The position numbers were made by a program, and so were the translations under genes. Below the pieces are notes generated by a model. It saw nothing but the letters and a program-made list of their open reading frames with translations, was not told where the DNA came from and did not search any database. DNA of 33,682 nucleotides from Deltaproteobacteria bacterium (GTDB taxonomy: Bacteria; Bdellovibrionota_C; UBA2361; JANWWW01), in assembly GCA_025055295.1 (NCBI GenBank), contig JANWWW010000011.1, forward strand, positions 1-33,682. Direction: 5' to 3'. Shown here piece by piece: positions 27,072 to 33,682 of this stretch (position 1 is its first letter; each line of letters opens with the position of its first letter).

Positions 27072-28405
27072 TGAAAAGAATTCTGACTATTGTACTAATC
27101 GCCTTCTTTGGCTGTTTCAGTTTTCGCGCACTTAAGCATAAAGATGTATACATTGTCCACGATCCTGCACTTTTGATGAAAAGATTGGTCCTTGTTGGAA
27201 AAGTCAATGTTCCATCGGAACTTGCGCCAATCATCCCGTTATATAACGCTGTTATAACAGAAAGCGGGACAGCATCTTACACTGCGGATCAAGTAAAAAA
27301 TACTTTAAAGAAATATGCCGCCAAATTCGATTTTAGCCTCAGTGAAGACGGCAGATTAGCAGCCGGATTCAGTTGTTTTTCTCACGGCTTTTCGGAAGTT
27401 ACACGCATTTTCCTCGAAATAATTAAATCAAGCAACTTCGACAGCGACACTGTCGAAATGAAGAAAAAAATTTTATGCGAAAACTTGCGAAGGAATTTGG
27501 AAAAACCCTTCAATATGGCTTTAATCGCTGTAAAACATTTCCTTTTTTCTGATGATCGGATTTTAAACTGTGACACGTTGCTCAAATTCGACAGGCAAGA
27601 CCTAATAAAATTTCACAACTCACTCCATTTTTTAGATTTCCGAATAATCACAAACTTCGAAAATTTTGATGAAAATACCCTTTTAACCCACATTAAAAAA
27701 AAATACGGCAATCAAATCGGAGACAGCGCCAAGCCAACTCTAAATCAAAGCGTGGTAATTTGGATATGGGGTCCGTTTGATCAGTATTCCACGGTTTTGG
27801 CTGCGCAGTCAGAAAATCTCCTCAGTCCCAAGCGTTACGCATTAAGATTGTTTTCATCCATAATATCTGAGGATTTCGACAGTTTGGTGTTTAAAAAAAT
27901 AAGGTCGGAGTTGGGGTTAGCTTATGTAGCAGACGCGGGCTGGCTTGCAGATTTTAAAACAGGGACTATTTATTTAGCCGTGCAACATTCCGCGGACAAG
28001 TTAGAGGAAGTTTTACGCATCGGTTTTGAAATTTTTCACGATGTAAAAAGCGGTGCCTTTGATTATTCACTTTTAGGCAACGTGATAAAGCGCGAGAAAA
28101 GAAAATTATCTTTCGAAAAAGAGAGACTTTTTGCTTTTTATGTGGAAAGAAGTTTAAAGGAAGTTTTTGGTTTGCCATGGAACGACCAAGATTTATTTTT
28201 GCAATTTTTGGCGAATCAGGATCACAAAACCTTAGTGAAAAAAATTGGAGATGTGATCAGTTTGTCCAGAACCTCGCCCTTTGTTTTAGTCGTAATCGGC
28301 AAAGAAGATCCATACCCTACTCTTTTAAAAACCTTTGGTCCTCTGTTTTCACAGTACAGGTTTGTGAAGGCAAGATTTGACGAAAATTTTAGGCTGCTTT
28401 ATTAA
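27071..28405 (+). CDS. M16-like protein without HxxEH (partner subunit)
   Basis: M16-like C-terminal LFSSIISEDFDSLVFKKIRSELGLAYVADAGW; no HxxEH; start codon overlaps the upstream M16 stop (TAATGA). Confidence 0.83.
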   Translation: MKRILTIVLIAFFGCFSFRALKHKDVYIVHDPALLMKRLVLVGKVNVPSELAPIIPLYNAVITESGTASYTADQVKNTLKKYAAKFDFSLSEDGRLAAGFSCFSHGFSEVTRIFLEIIKSSNFDSDTVEMKKKILCENLRRNLEKPFNMALIAVKHFLFSDDRILNCDTLLKFDRQDLIKFHNSLHFLDFRIITNFENFDENTLLTHIKKKYGNQIGDSAKPTLNQSVVIWIWGPFDQYSTVLAAQSENLLSPKRYALRLFSSIISEDFDSLVFKKIRSELGLAYVADAGWLADFKTGTIYLAVQHSADKLEEVLRIGFEIFHDVKSGAFDYSLLGNVIKREKRKLSFEKERLFAFYVERSLKEVFGLPWNDQDLFLQFLANQDHKTLVKKIGDVISLSRTSPFVLVVIGKEDPYPTLLKTFGPLFSQYRFVKARFDENFRLLY

Positions 28406-29504
28406 ACCTAAACCTTATCACATCGCCATCCTGAACGATGTAATCCTTGCCTTCTAGACGCATTCTACCGGCATTTTTTGCGTTTAGTTCTCCTCTTAAC
28501 TGGACGAAATCTTGATAACTGATAACTTCCGCTCTGACAAAATTTTTCGCTATGTCGGAGTGGATCTTCCCAGCCGCAGTTAGCGCAGTAGAATTAGCCT
28601 TGATTGTCCAAGCGGATAATTCATCGGAAACTGTTGTAAAAAAAGTAATTAGATCAAGCGCCTTAAGACCAGCAAAGCATGTTAAATCAACTCCGGACAT
28701 TGGCATGTTGTACTCCTCCAGAGTCTGTTTCTTTTCTTCAGGTGACATCTCAGCAATCATCTCTTCTATGGAAACACAAAATGGAACAGAGGGTATATTC
28801 TCTTCAGCCAGCATGGTAATGATAGACTCGAGTTTTTCAACATACCTCTCCTCACTAAGCTCACTTTCTGAGATGTTGAGTATTATGAAAAAAGGCTTTC
28901 CAGTAAGAAGGCTTTTCGCGTAAGCTTTAAGCTGCCTAGGTCCATTTAATGCTTCTATAGCCATTTTTCCAGCTTCGAGTGTTGCTTTTATTGTTTCAAG
29001 TCCTTCAATAAAACCGGGTTCAAAAGTTTTGCCCGCCTTGACTTCCTTTTTGAATTTCTCCAACGACTTTGTAACCGTGTCGAGATCCGCTAGAATCAAC
29101 TCCAGTCTGACAATTTCATAGTCTCTCATCGGATTTACATCCCCATAAATGTGAGTTACACGCTCATCTTCAAAAACACGAAGCACATGAGCCAAAGCAT
29201 CTACCTCCCTTATATAATGGAGGAATTGATTTCCCAACCCCTCTCCTTTGTGAGCATCCTTAACCAATCCTGCGATATCAACAAATTTAACAGTGGCTCT
29301 CCTGATGGATTTGGGCCTTAAAATTCTCTGAAGCTCATGCACTCTTGGATCATCTATGACAGCAACTCCAACGTTGGAGTCCTTAGTGCAAAAAGGATAA
29401 TTCTCCGCTAATGCCGAAGATTTGGTGAGGATATTGAAAATAGTTGTCTTGCCGACATTTGGAAGTCCAACCAAACCACATGAATAGCTCATATTTACAA
29501 TCAT
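28389..29504 (-). CDS. ychF: Obg-family GTPase YchF
   Basis: SCGLVGLPNVGKTTIFNILTKSSALAENYPFCT, VDIAGLVKDAHKGEGLGNQFLHYIREVDA, C-terminal TGS domain. Confidence 0.98.
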   Translation of the reverse strand: MIVNMSYSCGLVGLPNVGKTTIFNILTKSSALAENYPFCTKDSNVGVAVIDDPRVHELQRILRPKSIRRATVKFVDIAGLVKDAHKGEGLGNQFLHYIREVDALAHVLRVFEDERVTHIYGDVNPMRDYEIVRLELILADLDTVTKSLEKFKKEVKAGKTFEPGFIEGLETIKATLEAGKMAIEALNGPRQLKAYAKSLLTGKPFFIILNISESELSEERYVEKLESIITMLAEENIPSVPFCVSIEEMIAEMSPEEKKQTLEEYNMPMSGVDLTCFAGLKALDLITFFTTVSDELSAWTIKANSTALTAAGKIHSDIAKNFVRAEVISYQDFVQLRGELNAKNAGRMRLEGKDYIVQDGDVIRFRFNKAA

Positions 29505-29592
29505 AAGTTAATTCAAACAAAATGGATATACCATCAAGTATAGTGGTTGAAGAGCTTGAACTTAGTAAAAGCTTTCAAAACGTCGGAGCTTT

Positions 29593-29659
29593 TATTCAAC
29601 GAAAATGTTGAATACTTCTATCAAGGATTTTGAATGAAAATTTAGTATTTCAAAATCTT
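29593..29659. repeat. Two adjacent inverted repeats upstream of ychF
   Basis: TATTCAAC-gaaaat-GTTGAATA (29593-29614) and GATTTTGAA-N14-TTCAAAATC (29626-29657, extendable by 2 bp with a G.U). Confidence 0.55.
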
Positions 29660-30019
29660 GGAAATAAAGTTTAGGTCGATTTCAGATCGAAGTTTCCTTC
29701 TTTTCTTAATTTAATTGGTTAATCGTATTTTCACATCGAGAGGGTGTCCATTTTAAGCCAAAAATTTATAAAACATTTAAAAGGCAACAATTTTGCATAT
29801 TCTGAAAGAAAGTTTTTTAGTGAGTCCCATAAAGAAAATAACAAAGGTTTAAAGACTGCTTTTTTCTCTCAATAAAATTCTAAGTCTTTCGAAAAACAAC
29901 AAACAGCCCAACGAGAGGTCTTCAGAACTTTTCTTACGTCCAAACTATTTTGCAATACTGCCATCGACCGAACCGTATGATCACGCCTCTCAGTCAATTA
30001 CTGGCGGATTTTTATTTTA

Positions 30020-30919
30020 TTGTTGATAATGCTAACCTTATTACGCAATATGCGTGATCTCAGGCAGACAATTTTAACCAAGATAAGTAAAAACATTAAT
30101 AAATTAACCGAAACTGGCAAAAGAGTAGAGGTAGTTTTAAGATGGTTGGAAAATTTGCCGGATTTCGTTGATCATGAACTGAAAAGTTTAAGAATTTTCA
30201 ACAAGGGAAAGTCTGATATTGTTACATCGTTAGACCTTAGCCTAGACCAAAGTTTTTTATCACTGATAACCAATGAGTTCCCTCAAGATGCCGTGCTTTC
30301 TGAGGAGAGCGGATGGTTTAACGAGGGCGCAGAATTTCTTCATGTTTTGGATCCGATTGACCTTACAAGAAATGTTTCCCGCAACCTGCCTTTTTTTATT
30401 TTATATTCACTCCATGACGCGGAGAAAAATTTCGACCCCTTGATTGGAATGTTAGTAGGCTTCCGGCCATTCTGGGTTTGTTTCGGAGTAAGAGAAGCGG
30501 GAATTTTTACCTTTGAAGAAAACCATGTTTCAGAAATAGTCTATTCTGAACCCAAAGAGCGATTTAGCTATGCTGTCTTGCATAACTTTCACACTGTAGA
30601 GACATCGTTTCCCTCTGATTATCAGTTAATTTCCGGAAGATATGCCTTTTTCCTTCTTTTAAAAGGTGAGATTGATTGTGTGCTTTTTTCCTTAGACGAA
30701 ATAGGCTTTCAATGGGGGTACTACGCATGGGATTTTCTGGCTTATATCAGTCTTCTCAAAATAGCCGGCTCTTACAAGGTGAATTTTTTCCCCAGCGGAC
30801 ATTTTGACATAGACAGCTCAGGTCGATTAGTTGTTAACAACCTTTACCTGAGAAAAATACTAGCCTATGATAAAACGAAAGAGAATGAAGCCCTTGCGCT
30901 TGCTAAGCGCTTTGATTAA
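30020..30919 (+). CDS. Inositol monophosphatase/CysQ-like protein, degenerate motif
   Basis: NKGKSDIVTSLDLSLDQ, AVLSEES, HVLDPIDLTRN (DPIDGT with G to L), YYAWDFLA. TTG start; ATG at 30029 or 30050 also possible. Confidence 0.7.
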   Translation: MLIMLTLLRNMRDLRQTILTKISKNINKLTETGKRVEVVLRWLENLPDFVDHELKSLRIFNKGKSDIVTSLDLSLDQSFLSLITNEFPQDAVLSEESGWFNEGAEFLHVLDPIDLTRNVSRNLPFFILYSLHDAEKNFDPLIGMLVGFRPFWVCFGVREAGIFTFEENHVSEIVYSEPKERFSYAVLHNFHTVETSFPSDYQLISGRYAFFLLLKGEIDCVLFSLDEIGFQWGYYAWDFLAYISLLKIAGSYKVNFFPSGHFDIDSSGRLVVNNLYLRKILAYDKTKENEALALAKRFD

Positions 30920-31724
30920 AGACAATGAAATCATTTCTAGGATACAAAACACCTTACAACATGTAGAGCCGCTTCGTGAAACAATTAAAAAAGAAAAGTT
31001 AAATTTAAAAAAATACCGGAAAGGAGAAAACGATTACACCACCAATGTCGATCTTGCGGTTGAGAACTATCTATGCAACCTTCCATTTATCAAGAAAGAC
31101 TCGGTTATTTCGGAAGAAAAAATTAAAGTTTTTAATCGGTCGAAGTTTACATGGTTAATTGATCCTATTGACGGCACGATAAACGGCTTAATCAAATCGC
31201 TCATTCCTTACTATGTGCTTATCACACTGACAGTGAGAAACAAGCCAGTTTTCGCGGTTATTGATGATCCGGAAAATCAGCTAACGAGTATCGCTTTACC
31301 TAATAAAGGCGTTTTTCGCATAGCAAAGACTACAATCAAATTTTTTTCAAAATGCGCCACAACTTCAACAGATGCAGGCCTCATAAACAAAAATGGCGCT
31401 TTTTTCCACATTAACAGTGGCACGATTAGAAAAATCAAGTCTCTAAGCTTCATGCAGATAATAGATGAATTTAGGAATGGACAAATCAGGTGGTTTTATT
31501 ACGTGTTTACGGGCAACAAATTTTTTTATGCGCACGATCTGTACCCCTGCTGGGCATTATCGACTGCTCTAAAGCTTAAGTTTTTTATTAATGAGACAAG
31601 AAACAATATAACTTTTGACAGGGATGGAGTATGTTATGCTAAGGGTAAATTGGTCAAAACGATCTTAATAACCAAAAATCCGAAATACATCGGGGTCGCA
31701 AAGAAAGCTCTTAGTAACTGTTAA
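30867..31724 (+). CDS. Inositol monophosphatase/CysQ-like protein
   Basis: KGENDYTTNVDLAVENYL, SVISEEKI, WLIDPIDGTINGLIKSLIPYYVLITL, AHDLYPCWALSTALKL; overlaps the preceding gene. Confidence 0.75.
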   Translation: MIKRKRMKPLRLLSALIKDNEIISRIQNTLQHVEPLRETIKKEKLNLKKYRKGENDYTTNVDLAVENYLCNLPFIKKDSVISEEKIKVFNRSKFTWLIDPIDGTINGLIKSLIPYYVLITLTVRNKPVFAVIDDPENQLTSIALPNKGVFRIAKTTIKFFSKCATTSTDAGLINKNGAFFHINSGTIRKIKSLSFMQIIDEFRNGQIRWFYYVFTGNKFFYAHDLYPCWALSTALKLKFFINETRNNITFDRDGVCYAKGKLVKTILITKNPKYIGVAKKALSNC

Positions 31725-32707
31725 AAATCTGCTTCGTTCGTTTCATTTAGGGCTGTGTTAATGACCTTTTCGAGATCGCATAAATCGATTGGCAAGTCAG
31801 CGCTTTTCCAAGCTTTCAATATTGATCGGATAGAAATTGAGTCGTAATTGATCCCGGTCATACATAGTTCACACATTAAAGTTACAGCCTGAAAAAGCAG
31901 GTGCATGAGAAAACTTTGACCGGACCATCCAAGAAGATCAATTGGACTATCTTTGTGTAAAATGTGCCAACATAAATTATCCGGAAAATTCCATTTCTTC
32001 GACAAAAGTGCTGTAACAAGGCTTGGCTTGAAGCCCAGATAATCTTCAAGAATGAAACTAACCACTTCTTTCTCCAATTTCGCTTTTTCAAAAGACTTTG
32101 AACAGATTTTCTTGTATTCCTTGTGACTTCCCAAAACAAGCTCGCCAAGATTGTGAAGAATGCCAAGCGTAGCAGCATCTTCAGGATCAATACCTTTGAT
32201 TTGTCCGCTCAAGCTTCTCAGTACAACACAACAAATTGCAGACTTTCTCCAAGAAAATTTTAAAAACTCGGTTTCAGGCAAAAATATGTCCTTCAATGAG
32301 GTAGATATTAGTATTCCTTTTAAAGTCTTAAGACCTATAACTGTCGTGGCGGTCAAGAGGTTACTTACTTCCTTTGTCCTATTGAATAAAGCAGAATTGG
32401 CAACTTTAAGAATTTTTGACGCAATGCCCGAGTCTTTCTCAAGAATTGCCGTAAGCTGTCTTAAGCTTACATGTTCACCATCTTGAATAAGCCTCAATGC
32501 TTTTTCAATAGTTGTTGGCAAGGGGGGAACATCTTGCACAATTTCAACGACTTGATTCCAGCTGGGCAAGTTTTTTTGGTATTGTAAATCTCGTTCGAAA
32601 GACTGCATAACCAAACGAAAAAGTTTATCGGAAAAATTCAGATTTTTTTTAGAAAAATTAAAGTTTTGCTCAAGAATCTGCCTCAACTGTCCGAAAAAAC
32701 TAATCAT
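31721..32707 (-). CDS. HDOD-domain protein
   Basis: VPPLPTTIEKALRLIQDGEHVSLRQLTAILEKDSGIASKILKVANSALFN, TVIGLKTLKGILIS, ATLGILHNLGELVLG. Start placed at MISFFG; the track's longer start is at 32743. Confidence 0.88.
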   Translation of the reverse strand: MISFFGQLRQILEQNFNFSKKNLNFSDKLFRLVMQSFERDLQYQKNLPSWNQVVEIVQDVPPLPTTIEKALRLIQDGEHVSLRQLTAILEKDSGIASKILKVANSALFNRTKEVSNLLTATTVIGLKTLKGILISTSLKDIFLPETEFLKFSWRKSAICCVVLRSLSGQIKGIDPEDAATLGILHNLGELVLGSHKEYKKICSKSFEKAKLEKEVVSFILEDYLGFKPSLVTALLSKKWNFPDNLCWHILHKDSPIDLLGWSGQSFLMHLLFQAVTLMCELCMTGINYDSISIRSILKAWKSADLPIDLCDLEKVINTALNETNEADF

Positions 32708-33023
32708 GACTGATGTGTTTGACGTGGCTATAGTCGACGGCAAAGGGATTATAAAAGTGAGTCAAAACCTCATGTCTGAACTTCCCGCAGAGCTTTTAAG
32801 GAACGCTTTCGAAGATCTTTTAGAAAGAGGACAAAAAAGTGTTGTGATTGATCTCACACAAACAATTTCAATAAATAGTTACGGTCTGGGCAGGATACTC
32901 ATGCTTCTTAACAAGGCAAAAGAACAGAGTGGAAGTCTAGCAGTACGGGTAGCCCCGGGATATGTCAAGGAGATTATTAAACTTCTGTTTTTAGACAAAG
33001 TTATTCCAATTGAAGAAATTTGA
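32706..33023 (+). CDS. STAS-domain (anti-sigma factor antagonist-like) protein
   Basis: KSVVIDLTQTISINSYGLGRILMLLNKAKEQSGSLAVRVAPGYVKEIIKLLFLDKVIPI. Confidence 0.87.
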   Translation: MTDVFDVAIVDGKGIIKVSQNLMSELPAELLRNAFEDLLERGQKSVVIDLTQTISINSYGLGRILMLLNKAKEQSGSLAVRVAPGYVKEIIKLLFLDKVIPIEEI

Positions 33024-33039
33024 GTGAAAAGGAGGCCGT

Positions 33040-33375
33040 ATGGCGCTGAGGTTTAAACTGAAAAGAATCGCCGAAACTTACATAGATTACATAGAATGCC
33101 CTTCATGCGGTCATTATAGTGAGGAAATTGACAAATTTACGACTGAGCTCACAAGAGTTACTTTTGAAGGAATAGTCGTTGTATGTAGGTGCGGCATTTG
33201 CGGAGAAATCTTTTTGCCACGCAATCAAAGAATTGGCGTTATTTCTTTCAAGAATTTAAGGGATTTAATTTTACGTGACGCAAGAAAGCGAGCCGTGGCA
33301 ATTTATCGAAATATTGAAGATGTGAAAATTTACGCAAATTACCTCAACGCGGTGAGACGGGGCGAAATACATTAA
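33040..33375 (+). CDS. Small zinc-ribbon protein
   Basis: CPSCGHY and CRCGICGEIF; strong SD AAGGAGG upstream, 16 nt after the STAS stop. Confidence 0.65.
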   Translation: MALRFKLKRIAETYIDYIECPSCGHYSEEIDKFTTELTRVTFEGIVVVCRCGICGEIFLPRNQRIGVISFKNLRDLILRDARKRAVAIYRNIEDVKIYANYLNAVRRGEIH

Positions 33376-33682
33376 AAGGAATGAAAATCGAACCTTCTGT
33401 CAAAATCATATCCTTGAGTTTGCGTAAATAAATCTCGATCAGTAAGAAATTGTTATAAAAAGAGAGCAAGCAAACAGTGGTAACAAAATTTAAATGACCC
33501 CTGAGAGACTTTTAGTATTCTTCATAGGAAAGACCTAAAATCTTGCATTGTAAGATCATGAGTCGCTATTTTGGGTCTCACCTAATGGTGTTTTAAGAAT
33601 ATGCACAAATGCCAAGCGATTTGATGATCTTTATTTGAAATATTAGACTGATATAGTAAAGGGAAACTCGTATTTTAGTCAC

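Noticed and set aside
28552-28923. 123-aa plus-strand ORF
   Set aside because: Antisense to ychF, which is strongly supported.
1-33682. CRISPR arrays, transposases, phage genes
   Set aside because: No regularly spaced direct repeats, transposase motifs or phage structural genes were recognised on either strand.

Overview
AT-rich bacterial chromosomal window, probably from a Gram-negative diderm (cytochrome c maturation genes, a LapA domain, Geobacter-like M23 architecture; lineage is inferred). It is mostly recognisable core and physiology genes separated by unusually long non-coding gaps. From left to right: the 5' part of hisS on the minus strand (missing from the supplied ORF track) divergent from rpsL; a 1.7 kb gap with an orphan secreted-like ORF; a chemotaxis operon cheA(two HPt)-cheR-cheD-cheY-cheX-cheB; two orphan proteins, one with a palindrome and extended -10 promoter, the other a Cys-rich exported protein; a minus-strand ccmE-F-A-B-C-D operon, including an unlisted 43-aa CcmD-like ORF, whose CcmE has CxxxY instead of HxxxY (System I*-like) and whose CcmA and CcmC motifs are degenerate; a LapA+TPR protein coupled to an aldehyde dehydrogenase; Fe/Mn SOD divergent from rpiA; an orphan papain/C39-like Cys-His-Asn domain fused to a beta-rich domain ending in Phe; a REC-histidine kinase; a coupled fabD / M23-like (apparently dead) / M16 / M16-like operon; ychF; a tandem pair of divergent inositol-monophosphatase-like genes; and an HDOD gene whose start codon overlaps that of a divergent STAS gene, followed by a zinc-ribbon gene. 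The best leads are the variant Ccm system, the protease-barrel orphan and the tandem IMPase-like pair. No tRNA, CRISPR or intact mobile element was seen. All homology calls are from motif recognition by eye; no search was run.
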